DNA of 64,000 nucleotides, from positions 124,001 to 188,000 of the forward strand of contig JAEZIZ010000083.1 in NCBI GenBank assembly GCA_023415915.1, read 5' to 3'. Source of the stretch: Bacillota bacterium (lineage in GTDB: Bacteria; Bacillota; Clostridia; Christensenellales; SZUA-584). The notes below the pieces were generated by a model. The model ran no database searches, was not told the origin of the DNA, and was given only the letters and a program-made list of their open reading frames with translations. Positions within the stretch are counted from its first letter, which is position 1; every line of letters begins with the position of its first letter. The translations under genes were made by a program, and so were the position numbers. Positions 17,211-25,582 of this stretch are shown piece by piece.

Positions 17211-18254
17211 TTACGGTTTTTCTTCGATATCCAGCTTAAGCTGTTGCGTATCGCAGTTGTAAGCATAGCCCATATGCGTGTATGCAAGCTTTGTAGCCAC
17301 CCTTCCCCTCGGCGTCTTGTTTATAAAGCCCAGCTGTATCAGATACGGCTCGTATACGTCCTCTATTGTCACCCGCTCCTCGTTGGTCGCCGCGCATAGC
17401 GTATCAAGCCCCACCGGTCCGCCTCCGAACTTCAGCATTATAGTATCCAGTATGTTCTTGTCTACGCCGTCGAGGCCAATCTCGTCCACTTCAAGCATCT
17501 CAAGCGCATGCCGCGCGGCTTCCAGCGTTATCTCCCCGTTGCCTTGTATTTCCGCAAAGTCGCGTATGCGCTTTAGCAGCCTGTTAGCAACCCTCGGCGT
17601 TCCACGCGAGCGCGAAGCTATCTCAAGCGCAGCGTCGTCTTTAACAGGCACTCCGAGTATTCCGGCGGAGCGCTTAATAATTCGCGAGAGCTCTTCGGGC
17701 GTATACATCTGAAGCCGGTGTATAACGCCGAACCTGTCGCGCAGCGGCGACGTGAGCATTCCGGCTCTCGTTGTCGCGCCCACGAGCGTAAATTTGGGCA
17801 GATCGAGCCTTAAAGTCCTCGCGGACGGGCCTTTTCCTATTATTATATCCAGAGAAAAGTCTTCCATAGCGGGATAGAGCACTTCTTCCACGCTGCTGGA
17901 GAGCCTGTGCACTTCGTCTATGAACAGTACGTCGCCTTTGTTAAGGTTAGTAAGTATAGAAGCGAGGTCTCCCGGGCGCTCTATCGCGGGCCCTGAAGTC
18001 ACGCGTATGTTAACACCCATTTCGGCGGCGATAATAAATGCGAGAGTAGTTTTGCCAAGCCCCGGAGGCCCGTAAAGCAGCACGTGGTCAAGCGGCTCGC
18101 CGCGCTGTTTGGCGGCTGCCATAAAGACTTTAAGATTTTCCTTCGCTTTTTCCTGCCCCACATACTCGTCGAGCGTCCTGGGACGCAGCGAATAATCCGT
18201 AGCAGCTTCCGCTTCGTTAAGCTCTGCGGAAACTATCCTTCCCTCTTCCGTCAT
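17211..18254 (-). CDS. ruvB: Holliday junction branch migration helicase RuvB
   Basis: This 347-residue AAA+ motor drives branch migration with RuvA. Walker A is GPPGLGKTT near residue 62 and Walker B is VLFIDEVHRL near residue 110. A sensor GATTRAG follows, and a C-terminal winged helix contains TPRGR. It begins 10 bases after the ruvA stop. The order ruvC-ruvA-ruvB on one strand is standard. Confidence 0.98.
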   Translation of the reverse strand: MTEEGRIVSAELNEAEAATDYSLRPRTLDEYVGQEKAKENLKVFMAAAKQRGEPLDHVLLYGPPGLGKTTLAFIIAAEMGVNIRVTSGPAIERPGDLASILTNLNKGDVLFIDEVHRLSSSVEEVLYPAMEDFSLDIIIGKGPSARTLRLDLPKFTLVGATTRAGMLTSPLRDRFGVIHRLQMYTPEELSRIIKRSAGILGVPVKDDAALEIASRSRGTPRVANRLLKRIRDFAEIQGNGEITLEAARHALEMLEVDEIGLDGVDKNILDTIMLKFGGGPVGLDTLCAATNEERVTIEDVYEPYLIQLGFINKTPRGRVATKLAYTHMGYAYNCDTQQLKLDIEEKP

Positions 18255-18264
18255 GCCGCCTCCT

Positions 18265-18849
18265 TTAAGCGCCCATGCGCTTCAATGCCATCAGTATTAT
18301 GTCTTCCGCCGTGTCGCCGAGGTTTTTTACGGACGATACAGCGCGTATAGCTTCTGCCCTGTTGTAACCTAGCGCTACGAGCGCGCTTACCGCTTCGGCT
18401 TCTTTATCCATGGCAACATCGGCAGCGCCGCCGTCTTCCGCCATACCAGCGGCAGACAACTTGCCCGCGAGGTCTATTATTATCCTTTGGGCGGTTTTCT
18501 TGCCTACGCCGCTTATCTTTTCAAAAGCGCGTTCGTCCGAAGTTATTACCGCCGCCGCAATATCGCTTACCTTCATCGCGGAAAGTATCGAAAGCGCGAC
18601 TTTCGGCCCTATGCCCGAAACGCCTGTAAGCTTAATAAAAAGCTCCTTCTCTTCAGGCGTTGTAAAGCCGTACAGCGTGTGCGCGTCTTCCCTCACTACA
18701 AAGTGGCAGTAAAGCTTAGACTTCTCTCCAGCCTTTATATGAAGCAGAGACTGAGCGGTAGTGTTTATGTGGTAACCTACGCCGCCGGCTTCCACCACCG
18801 CGTAATCCTTTCCCGTTTCGACTACTTCGCCCCTGATATAATCGTACAT
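18265..18849 (-). CDS. ruvA: Holliday junction DNA-binding protein RuvA
   Basis: This 194-residue protein forms the tetramer that holds the four-way junction for RuvB. The start is the ATG at 18849 (MYDYIRGEV) with AAGGAG upstream; the frame extends 23 codons further into ruvC but without support. There is an N-terminal OB fold, helix-hairpin-helix motifs (LTGVSGIGPK and ISGVGKKTA) and a small C-terminal RuvB-binding domain (EAVSALVALGY). Confidence 0.97.
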   Translation of the reverse strand: MYDYIRGEVVETGKDYAVVEAGGVGYHINTTAQSLLHIKAGEKSKLYCHFVVREDAHTLYGFTTPEEKELFIKLTGVSGIGPKVALSILSAMKVSDIAAAVITSDERAFEKISGVGKKTAQRIIIDLAGKLSAAGMAEDGGAADVAMDKEAEAVSALVALGYNRAEAIRAVSSVKNLGDTAEDIILMALKRMGA

Positions 18850-18860
18850 ATAAGAGCTCC

Positions 18861-19355
18861 TTACTTTATCCTGAAGTTTTCCGCGAACCTGCAGCTGTGC
18901 GCGTGGCATATTGCGCATGCCACGGCGTCCGCGGCGTCGTCCGGCTTTATTACGTCGCCAAGTCCCAAAAGCAGCCTCACCATCTCCTGCACCTGCTTTT
19001 TGTCCGCTCTGCCGTAACCTGCGACGGCCTGCTTTATCTGAATAGGAGTATATTCGTAAAGCCCGGCTCCCGAATCAAAAGCGGCAGCCATCGCCGCGCC
19101 ACGCGCCTGAGCCACCTGTATTACCGTCTTTAGGTTCTTACCGGAAAACAGTTCTTCAAACGCCACGCAATCGGGTTCGTATTTTAAAAGCAGCTGCTTG
19201 ATATTCGTATATATCGATGAAAGGCGCTTCGGGAACGGCACGCCTGCCTCCGTAATGATAACGCCGCATTCTAAAAGCGTTACTTTGTCGTTATTTGAAT
19301 CTATTACCCCGTAACCCATAAGCGCCAGCCCCGGGTCTATTCCGAGTATCTTCAT
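18861..19355 (-). CDS. ruvC: Crossover junction endodeoxyribonuclease RuvC
   Basis: This 164-residue resolvase starts at the ATG at 19355 (MKILGIDPGLA). Catalytic Asp7 is in GIDPG, a Glu in AFEELF near residue 67, and the C-terminal acidic pair in DDAADAVA. It is first in the ruvCAB-queA unit, with a good promoter about 110 bases upstream. The Shine-Dalgarno (AAAGG) is weak and some distance from the ATG. Confidence 0.97.
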   Translation of the reverse strand: MKILGIDPGLALMGYGVIDSNNDKVTLLECGVIITEAGVPFPKRLSSIYTNIKQLLLKYEPDCVAFEELFSGKNLKTVIQVAQARGAAMAAAFDSGAGLYEYTPIQIKQAVAGYGRADKKQVQEMVRLLLGLGDVIKPDDAADAVACAICHAHSCRFAENFRIK

Positions 19356-19465
19356 AAAAAAAGCGCAGCCTTTCACGTATCGCGCGTCTCTCTTAGCCTT
19401 ACCTTGCATTGCTTCGCTAAAACGGCGAGGAGCCCCTGATACGTTTAACTAAATCTACTCATATA

Positions 19466-19494
19466 ACTATAATTGCACTGAGTAACGTTGTCAA
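19466..19494 (-). promoter_or_regulatory. Sigma-A promoter of ruvCAB-queA
   Basis: On the minus strand TTGACA (19489-19494) and TATAGT (19466-19471) are separated by 17 bases, a near-consensus promoter about 110 bases upstream of ruvC. Confidence 0.8.
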
Positions 19495-19554
19495 ACAGAG
19501 AAACTCAGCTCCGGCCATGCCGCCGTAAAGCCTTAAGATTATTTACTGTGGAAA

Positions 19555-19588
19555 TAAACAAAAGCCTCCGTAATTGCGGAAGCTTTTG
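19555..19588 (-). terminator. Intrinsic terminator of infC-rpmI-rplT
   Basis: CAAAAGC-TCCG and CGGA-GCTTTTG arms surround TAATTG with one mismatch. On the minus strand it lies about 55 bases after rplT and runs into TTTTGTTTATTT. Confidence 0.75.
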
Positions 19589-19642
19589 TATCAGCTTACA
19601 TTACCAGCCCTAAAAGCCGCATGACTTTTAAGTATTATTGTT

Positions 19643-20002
19643 TTAAGCATTAAGTTTATTCTTTGCGACGTTTACCATCCCGGCAAATGCGGTTTTATCG
19701 TTAACAGCCATGTCCGCAAGTATCTTCCTGTTTACCTGCACTCCGGCTAGTTTTAAACCGTTTATAAGACGTGAATAGCTTATGCCGTTTACCCTCGCTT
19801 CGGCGTTTATCCTTGTAATCCAAAGGCTTCTGAAATCCCTTTTCTTAAGCTTTCTTCCGACATAAGCGTACCTTAAGGATTTCATTACGGCCTGGTTAGC
19901 CGCTTTAAATTGCTTTGACTTGGCTCCGTAATAACCTTTTGCGAGCTTTAATATCTTCTTGTGTTTTTTACGGGCGTTTATTGCCCCTTTTACTCTTGCC
20001 AT
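19643..20002 (-). CDS. rplT: 50S ribosomal protein L20
   Basis: This 119-residue basic protein begins MARVKGAINARKKHKK and contains WITRINAEAR, both typical of L20. It is needed early in 50S assembly and in many Firmicutes represses its own infC-rpmI-rplT mRNA. It follows rpmI by 20 bases and ends before a terminator. Confidence 0.98.
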   Translation of the reverse strand: MARVKGAINARKKHKKILKLAKGYYGAKSKQFKAANQAVMKSLRYAYVGRKLKKRDFRSLWITRINAEARVNGISYSRLINGLKLAGVQVNRKILADMAVNDKTAFAGMVNVAKNKLNA

Positions 20003-20022
20003 TTTCGCTACCTCCTGAAAGT

Positions 20023-20220
20023 CTACTTATAAGGGATCAGCTGTTTAATGCTTTTCTCTTCAGCAGCATCCACATATGTTCCCTGCCTCAAATTCCTCTT
20101 GCGCTTTGTGCTTTTTTTGTTGAGGATGTGTCTTTTGTAAGCTTTTGCTCTTTTTATTTTGCCGCTCTTAGTAAGAGAAAACCTTTTCGCGGCGCCCCTG
20201 TGAGTCTTGATTTTTGGCAT
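20023..20220 (-). CDS. rpmI: 50S ribosomal protein L35
   Basis: This 65-residue basic protein (MPKIKTHRGAAKRF, LNKKSTKRKRNLR) matches L35 in length and sequence. It lies between infC and rplT, the standard gene order, and follows infC by 19 bases. Confidence 0.98.
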   Translation of the reverse strand: MPKIKTHRGAAKRFSLTKSGKIKRAKAYKRHILNKKSTKRKRNLRQGTYVDAAEEKSIKQLIPYK

Positions 20221-20239
20221 CCTTTTTGTACCCTCCTCG

Positions 20240-20749
20240 TTAGTTCTTTGGTGCTAATATCATAAACATATTTCTGCCTTCGATTTTTGCCTGTTTCTCT
20301 ATTGAAGCGTTTTCCTGTACCATAGCAAAGAATTCGTTCATTACCAGCATGCCCTGCTCAGTATGAGCCATTTGCCTTCCCCTGAAGCGTATTGAGACCT
20401 TCACTTTATCTCCGGCCTTTAAAAACTTTGATACATTTTTCGCTTTAACCTCGAGGTCATGCTTATCAATTGTCGCAGAAAGCCTCATCTCTTTCATTTC
20501 AATGATCTTTTGGTTTTTCTTCGCTTCCCGCTGCTTTTTGGCCTGCTCGAATCTGAATTTACCGTAATCCATTATCTTGCACACCGGCGGATTCGCGTTT
20601 GGTGAAACCTTCACAAGATCAAGACCCTTTTGTTCCGCAATCTCCATCGCCTCACGCGCAGACATAACGCCTAACTGCTGACCGTCGTCCGACACAACGC
20701 GGACGTTCCTGTCGCGTATCTGCTCGTTAATCTGATGTTCAGTTGCTAT
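20240..20749 (-). CDS. infC: Translation initiation factor IF-3, probable ATA start codon
   Basis: This 169-residue factor binds the 30S subunit and proofreads the start codon. The body (INEQIRDRNVRVV at the start, KVSIRFRGRQMAH near the middle) is typical IF-3. The only upstream ATG (20762-20764) overlaps the Shine-Dalgarno GGAGGTG (20756-20762) and cannot be its start. Eight bases after GGAGG stands ATA (20747-20749), followed by GCA ACT GAA, which places INEQIRD at the usual distance from the N-terminus. E. coli infC uses the equally rare ATT for autoregulation, because IF-3 rejects such codons. The same logic is inferred here. Confidence 0.93.
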   Translation of the reverse strand: MATEHQINEQIRDRNVRVVSDDGQQLGVMSAREAMEIAEQKGLDLVKVSPNANPPVCKIMDYGKFRFEQAKKQREAKKNQKIIEMKEMRLSATIDKHDLEVKAKNVSKFLKAGDKVKVSIRFRGRQMAHTEQGMLVMNEFFAMVQENASIEKQAKIEGRNMFMILAPKN

Positions 20750-20764
20750 AGTAAACACCTCCAT

Positions 20765-20926
20765 AATTATTTATGCGCATATTAGCGCATTTTGGAACGG
20801 CTTAAGCGTTCCTAAGCAAATAAAAAAACGGGCAGACTACCCGCTATAAACAAACTATTTTGCTTACGCTTACCATACCTGGCTCATGCCGGCAGGTGAG
20901 AAACGGGCAGTCTCTACTTTCAAGCA
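20765..20926 (-). promoter_or_regulatory. infC leader with mutually exclusive hairpins (candidate L20-type attenuator)
   Basis: The predicted leader holds three complementary segments. AGACTGCCCG (minus strand, 20913-20904) can pair with CGGGTAGTCT (20843-20834). The latter can instead pair with GCCCG (20833-20829), followed by seven T (20828-20822), which makes a short terminator. An ACCTG/CAGGT hairpin lies between. Two more hairpins follow: GGAACG/CGTTCC at 20793-20811 and ATGCGC/GCGCAT near 20770-20788. L20 is known to regulate this operon in Bacillus through a leader, but I cannot confirm the L20 binding site. Confidence 0.65.
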
Positions 20927-20931
20927 GAAGA

Positions 20932-20960
20932 ATAATAGCACAACTTTATACCGATGTCAA
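20932..20960 (-). promoter_or_regulatory. Sigma-A promoter of infC-rpmI-rplT
   Basis: On the minus strand a perfect TTGACA (20955-20960) and TATTAT (20932-20937) are exactly 17 bases apart. Transcription would begin near 20925, giving a leader of about 175 bases. Confidence 0.88.
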
Positions 20961-21026
20961 CAAAATTGACAATATGTATTATCCTTTATTTTCTTTCCTT
21001 TCTATAAACTCAAGAAGGCAGCTCCG

Positions 21027-22238
21027 TCAACAGCTTTTACCTGCAAGGTACCCTGTGGAAAAAGATATCTGAAGGTTATATCCGCCGGTCAGCGCGTCGA
21101 CGTCAATAACCTCTCCTGCGAAATATAGGCCGCCGCACAGCTTGCTTTGCATAGTAGACGAGTCTATCTCCTTTACGCTCACTCCGCCGCGCGTTATTAC
21201 GGCTTCCTCTATAGGCCGCTTTGCCTTCACGCCAAGCTCTAAGCCTTTTAGCGCGCGCGCAAGCTTTAAGCGCTCCTCTTTTGTTATAGAATGTGCCTTC
21301 TTGTCGGGGCTTATGCCGGTAACGCCTGCAAAATACGATATAAGCTTTGCAGGCAGCAGCCCACTAAGCACATTATCAAAGTTCTTATTCGACTTTTCCC
21401 GCAAGTCTTTAAGCAGCCTTGCGTCCAGCGTTTTATCGTCGAGCGCGGGTTTTAAGTCGATAATTAACTTGTATTGCCTTGAGTCCTGCATATATGCGCT
21501 TGCGGACAGCACCAGCGGCCCGGAAATGCCCGTATGAGTAAACAGCAGCTCACCCAACTCTTTAAAAACGGGCTTGCCGCCGTCTGTAAGCGTTAACGAT
21601 ACGTTTTTCAGCGTAAGCCCAGCTAAAGAGCGCACGTCCTCCTCCGTATCCACTCCTACAAGCGAAGCGGCTGGCTCTATTATAGTATGTCCAGCCTGCC
21701 TCGCAAAGAAGTATCCGTCGCCGGTTGATCCTGTGGACGGATAAGACAGCCCGCCGGTTGCAACAATAACGCTGTCATAAGAAAGCTCCTGACCGTCCAG
21801 CTTTATACCCGCTACTCTTTTATCCTTAATAATGAGCCCCTGAACCTTTGAGCCGAAATGCACGTTTACGCCAGTGCTGGCAACAACCTTTGAGAGCGCC
21901 TTTATTACGTCGCTTGATTTGTCGGATACGGGAAACACGCGGCCTCCACGCTCCACTTTCGTTTCAAGCCCGAATTTCTTAAGCATGTCAAGTAGTTCTG
22001 CGTTATCGAACGTATACAGCGCGCTGTACAAAAATACGCCGTTGGATACGACGTTATCGAAAAAATCTTCTATTGGCGCGGCATTAGTTATGTTGCAGCG
22101 CCCCTTGCCGGTAAGATAGAGCTTTTTGCCCAGCTTTTCATTCCTCTCGTAAAGGTCGGTGCTTTTACCGGCGGTTGCCGCCGCGTAAGCGGCCATTATG
22201 CCCGCGGGGCCGCCTCCTATTACGCAGACGCGTTTCAT
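21027..22238 (-). CDS. HI0933/BaiN-family flavoprotein oxidoreductase
   Basis: This 403-residue protein has an N-terminal FAD-binding motif (VIGGGPAG, 6-13). The family block LYLTGKGRCNITN follows near residues 41-53, VATGGLSYPSTG is near the middle, and a C-terminal GGYNLQISFSTG closes the FAD fold. It is the HI0933 / YhiN group, which includes BaiN of gut clostridia, a bile-acid dehydroxylation reductase. The family is broad, so substrate transfer from BaiN would be speculative. Its ATG abuts the stop of the RpiR-type regulator, so the two are translated from one mRNA. Confidence 0.9.
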   Translation of the reverse strand: MKRVCVIGGGPAGIMAAYAAATAGKSTDLYERNEKLGKKLYLTGKGRCNITNAAPIEDFFDNVVSNGVFLYSALYTFDNAELLDMLKKFGLETKVERGGRVFPVSDKSSDVIKALSKVVASTGVNVHFGSKVQGLIIKDKRVAGIKLDGQELSYDSVIVATGGLSYPSTGSTGDGYFFARQAGHTIIEPAASLVGVDTEEDVRSLAGLTLKNVSLTLTDGGKPVFKELGELLFTHTGISGPLVLSASAYMQDSRQYKLIIDLKPALDDKTLDARLLKDLREKSNKNFDNVLSGLLPAKLISYFAGVTGISPDKKAHSITKEERLKLARALKGLELGVKAKRPIEEAVITRGGVSVKEIDSSTMQSKLCGGLYFAGEVIDVDALTGGYNLQISFSTGYLAGKSC

Positions 22239-23102
22239 CTAGCTTTCATCCCTGCCCGTATATACTTCGTGCTTATGCCAGAGGTCTTCCAGCATCTCGA
22301 AGTTTTGCCTAAGGCCATCCTTTCTGCGCATTCCTACCACGAGTATCAGCGCGTTTATAACGCTTAAAGGTGCTACGAGCGAATCCACGAACAGGTTCAT
22401 ATCCGAATTTACATACAGACAATGGTCAGCAATCTTCGCGAGCGGAGCATGGTCGTTGTCCGTTATCGCGATGAGCTTGGCGCCGTTATTCTTTGCAAAC
22501 ACAGCGCCTTCCACCGTTCTTGAAGAATACCTCGGAAAGCTAATGCCTATAACCAAATCGCCTTCAGAAGCATGCACGAGCTGTCCGAACACGTCGCCTA
22601 TGCCGGATATCACGAGCGTAGCCGAGTCGATGATGTAGTTCAAATAATACCAGAAGAACTGCGCTAGCGGCTCGCTTGAGCGAAGCCCCATAATATACAC
22701 CCTTTTCGCCGCGAGTATGGAATCCGCAACTTTCTCGACCATATCGTAGTCAAGCACTTCCCTGACGTGGCGCAGGCTTGCTATATCGTTGCGCAGCGAC
22801 CAGCGCGCAAGCTCCTCCTCCGCCATGTCGGACCCTAGCCCCATACGCTGCACGTTTGTCAATTTGTTTTTAATAAGCTCCTGAAGCTTCTTCTGAAGCT
22901 CCGGGTATCCTTCAAAACCGAGCGCGCACGCGAACCTTACTACTGTGGACTCGCTTACGCCTACAGTGTCGCCGAGCCGTGATGCGGTAATAAACGCGGC
23001 GTTGTCATAGTGGTCGATAATATATGACGCTATGGCTCTGTGGCCCTTGCTCATCGAGTTTCTATTCTCTTTAATGATTTTTAATATATCCCCGTCTTGC
23101 AT
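22239..23102 (-). CDS. MurR/RpiR-family transcriptional regulator
   Basis: This 287-residue regulator starts at the ATG at 23102 (MQDGDILKII), with GGAGGTGG upstream; the longer frame is unsupported. The N-terminal HTH_6 helix-turn-helix contains VGVSESTVVRFACALGFEGYPEL. The C-terminal SIS sugar-phosphate-binding domain contains VYIMGLRSSEP and LVIGISFPRYS. Regulators of this type respond to phosphosugars. The neighbours, surE upstream and a flavoprotein downstream, give no clue to its ligand. Confidence 0.92.
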   Translation of the reverse strand: MQDGDILKIIKENRNSMSKGHRAIASYIIDHYDNAAFITASRLGDTVGVSESTVVRFACALGFEGYPELQKKLQELIKNKLTNVQRMGLGSDMAEEELARWSLRNDIASLRHVREVLDYDMVEKVADSILAAKRVYIMGLRSSEPLAQFFWYYLNYIIDSATLVISGIGDVFGQLVHASEGDLVIGISFPRYSSRTVEGAVFAKNNGAKLIAITDNDHAPLAKIADHCLYVNSDMNLFVDSLVAPLSVINALILVVGMRRKDGLRQNFEMLEDLWHKHEVYTGRDES

Positions 23103-23202
23103 AAAACCACCTCCGTTAAACAGCGTATAAGAAACGCATTTGCGATAATTATTACACATTCCTATAAGCAGGACATGCAACCTTATTTTAAAGTATACCA
23201 CA

Positions 23203-23985
23203 TTATTCGGAAAAATGAAATTTTAATTTTGAAATCATGCAAATAAGGGACTGCATCTGCCCGTTGTCCGTTAGGTCATATTTAAGAGGTGTAAGCGAAG
23301 CGTAGCCGTCGCGCACGGCGCAGACGTCCGTATCGTCGCTGCCGCAGCTTTTTATAAGCTCTCCGGCCATCCAGATATATTCGTTGCCCCGCGGGTCATG
23401 CCTTACGTCCACCGAGTCCTCATATATCGTCCTTCCCTGGCGCGTAACCTTTACGCCTTTCAGCTCGCCTGTAGGCAGATCGGGCACATTAAGATTATAA
23501 AGCACGCCGTCCGGCTGGGAATCAACGACGCCGCCATCGATTATATCCAGCGCAAGCTGTGCCGCCGTTTCAAGGTGTTTGGGGTAAAACGACGCTATGG
23601 ATACAGCCATCGCGCGATAGCCCATTATAACGGCGTCCAGCGCCGCGGAAACCGTTCCGGAATACAATACATCAGAACCCATGTTGGCGCCGTGGTTTAT
23701 GCCCGACACAACCAGGTCTACGCCCGATTGCATTATGTGAGTTATACCTATCTTCGTGCAGTCTACCGGCAGCCCGTCCACTATATAGCAGGGTATCCCT
23801 TCCAGCCCCGAAGGCGCAACCTTTGAAACCCGAAGAGGCCTATTAAGCGTTATCGAATGAGCCGAAGCGCTTCGCTCGGAATCGGGCGCTACCACCGTTA
23901 TGTCATGCCTTTGCTTAAGCTTTCCGGCAAGCGCTTTTATACCGTCTGCATGTATGCCGTCGTCGTTGACAATTAAAATACGCAT
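23203..23985 (-). CDS. surE: 5'-nucleotidase SurE
   Basis: This 260-residue metal-dependent phosphatase acts on nucleoside 5'- and 3'-monophosphates. It has the metal-binding ILIVNDDG at the N-terminus (Asp8-Asp9), VAPDSERSASAHSIT near 35-50 and VVSGINHGANMG near 90-100. The start is ATG 23985 with GGGGG upstream, preferred over an in-frame TTG four codons earlier. It precedes the RpiR regulator by 100 bases. Confidence 0.95.
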   Translation of the reverse strand: MRILIVNDDGIHADGIKALAGKLKQRHDITVVAPDSERSASAHSITLNRPLRVSKVAPSGLEGIPCYIVDGLPVDCTKIGITHIMQSGVDLVVSGINHGANMGSDVLYSGTVSAALDAVIMGYRAMAVSIASFYPKHLETAAQLALDIIDGGVVDSQPDGVLYNLNVPDLPTGELKGVKVTRQGRTIYEDSVDVRHDPRGNEYIWMAGELIKSCGSDDTDVCAVRDGYASLTPLKYDLTDNGQMQSLICMISKLKFHFSE

Positions 23986-24061
23986 ATTTACCCCCAATGG
24001 ATTATTCTACAGCAGGCAAATATGCGTGTCAACGAGGTTATATGTTTAATTCCATAATTTC

Positions 24062-25204
24062 TCAAGCAAACAGCCACCATACAAAGATGCGTTTCAGTGA
24101 ATTTCTGTAGTCAAGCACGTCTATATCCTGCTTTATAATGGCGTCTACACGTCCTATCTCCTTTCCGTCAAGCAATATGCGAAGGTATCCTACGGTGTCG
24201 CCTTCTTTAAGCGGAGCCGTTACGTTTTCCAGCAGCACGAGCTCTTTTTCCAGCGCGTTTTCCTTGCCCTTTTCTACAAGAGCGGAGAAATTCTCTTTGG
24301 CGTATACGTCCACATACGGCGAAGTTCCGCCCGCTACCTGAAGGTTTTTGGCAAGCGTCTGGCCTTCGGTAACCAGCGTTTTTGCCGTAAAGCCCGCGTA
24401 TGCGTAATCAAACGCTTTACCGGCCTCGTCAAACCGCGTAGAGCTGTTGGGAGAGCCCAGCGAAACGAATATATACCTTCCTCCTCCGCGCTTTACCGTC
24501 GCCGCGATGCAATACCCCGCCGTCTGCGAGGAGCCTGTGCATATGCCGTCGCAGCCCGCGTAATACTTTACAAGCCTGTTTGTGTTAACCATCTCGGTTT
24601 CGCGGCCGTCGGGATGCTTGTAGTTCTCCATCCAGATGTTGCTCCAGTTCCTTATCAGGTCGTACTTTACGAGTTCGCGGCAAATGGCGCTTATATCGCG
24701 CGCGCTCATCGTCTGCCCTTCGGCTTCAAGGCCGGTAGAGTTTTTAAAGTTCTGCGCTATGCCCATCACTTCCGCTTTCTTGTTCATCATCTCAACGAAA
24801 GCTTGTTCGCTGCCTGCGATTTTTTCTGCCAGCGCTGCGGTCGCGTCGTTGGCGCTGCATACAGTAACGGCTTTTAAAAGATTTTCGACGCTGTGCGTAG
24901 TATTGGCGTCTAAAAACACCTGCGTGCCGCCTTTTGCGGCCGCCTCCCTGCTTATCGTTACAGTGTCATTTAGCGAGAGCCTTCCGCTTTTTTCGGCTTC
25001 GCAGAACAGCAGCAGCGACATAGTCTTAATAAGGCTTGCGCACGGAAGCTGCGTGTCGGCGTCCTTTTCAAGCAGAACATTGCCCGAGCCCGCGTCTATC
25101 AATATATAGCTTTTTGCTTGCGAAGTAAGCGTTTCGGCATGCGCTGTATTTGAAAATGAGAATAGTATAATGATAGCCAGCAACAAAACAACTGTTTTTT
25201 TCAT
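24062..25204 (-). CDS. D-alanyl-D-alanine carboxypeptidase homologue (DacF type) with altered KTG motif
   Basis: This 380-residue exported protein has a signal peptide of about 23 residues (cleavage after AHA). It is a class C, PBP5-like carboxypeptidase of the S11 family that would trim the terminal D-Ala of peptidoglycan stem peptides. Ser57-x-x-Lys60 (ASLIK) and Ser117-Ala-Asn119 are intact. The third motif, normally DGIKTG, reads DGICTG: Cys222 (codon TGC) replaces the lysine. That lysine helps bind the substrate carboxylate, so activity may be reduced or changed. A C-terminal PBP5_C domain and a terminal hydrophobic stretch follow. The start is ATG 25204 with AAAGGTGG upstream. Confidence 0.9.
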   Translation of the reverse strand: MKKTVVLLLAIIILFSFSNTAHAETLTSQAKSYILIDAGSGNVLLEKDADTQLPCASLIKTMSLLLFCEAEKSGRLSLNDTVTISREAAAKGGTQVFLDANTTHSVENLLKAVTVCSANDATAALAEKIAGSEQAFVEMMNKKAEVMGIAQNFKNSTGLEAEGQTMSARDISAICRELVKYDLIRNWSNIWMENYKHPDGRETEMVNTNRLVKYYAGCDGICTGSSQTAGYCIAATVKRGGGRYIFVSLGSPNSSTRFDEAGKAFDYAYAGFTAKTLVTEGQTLAKNLQVAGGTSPYVDVYAKENFSALVEKGKENALEKELVLLENVTAPLKEGDTVGYLRILLDGKEIGRVDAIIKQDIDVLDYRNSLKRIFVWWLFA

Positions 25205-25336
25205 AAGAATAACCACCTTTCGCTCCATATCGTTCCCAAAACCAAATTAAGTTTTTGGGCTGTCAATGTTAGTTTTTCCTGCGCAAAAACGATTATTCTG
25301 TAATCATTACCCTTGCCGTTTCTTTAGACTTTGGGA

Positions 25337-25363
25337 TAAAAAAAGAAGCTTTTTCAGCTTCCC
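25337..25363 (-). terminator. Intrinsic terminator at the end of the deoB-punA transcript
   Basis: On the minus strand GAAGCT-GAAAA-AGCTTC is followed by seven T. A second copy of the hairpin at 25479-25500 lacks the T run. The gap 25205-25628 otherwise holds only repeats. Confidence 0.75.
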
Positions 25364-25370
25364 CTTATAA

Positions 25371-25450
25371 GTCATTCCGAACGCAAGTGAGGAATCTTAA
25401 ACAATCTGTTTCTTTAAGATTCTTCAGTCGCTGCGCTCCTTCTGAATGAC
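25371..25450. repeat. GTCATTC inverted-repeat element, copy 1
   Basis: This 80-bp element runs from GTCATTCCGAACGCAAGTGA to a reverse-complement arm ending TTCTGAATGAC. The outer 7 bases and an inner GAATCTT/AAGATTC pair match, with the arms diverged between them. Confidence 0.75.
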
Positions 25451-25504
25451 AAAAGATACTTTATCGTCAACTTTGATAGAAGCTTTTTCAGCTTCCCCTC
25501 ATAT

Positions 25505-25582
25505 GTCATTCCGAACGCAAGTGAGGAATCTTTTAATTTAACACATAAAGATTCTTCAGTCGCTGCGCTCCTTCTGAATGAC
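25505..25582. repeat. GTCATTC inverted-repeat element, copy 2
   Basis: This 78-bp element has the same arms as copy 1, offset by exactly 134 bases, with a different central spacer. Confidence 0.75.
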
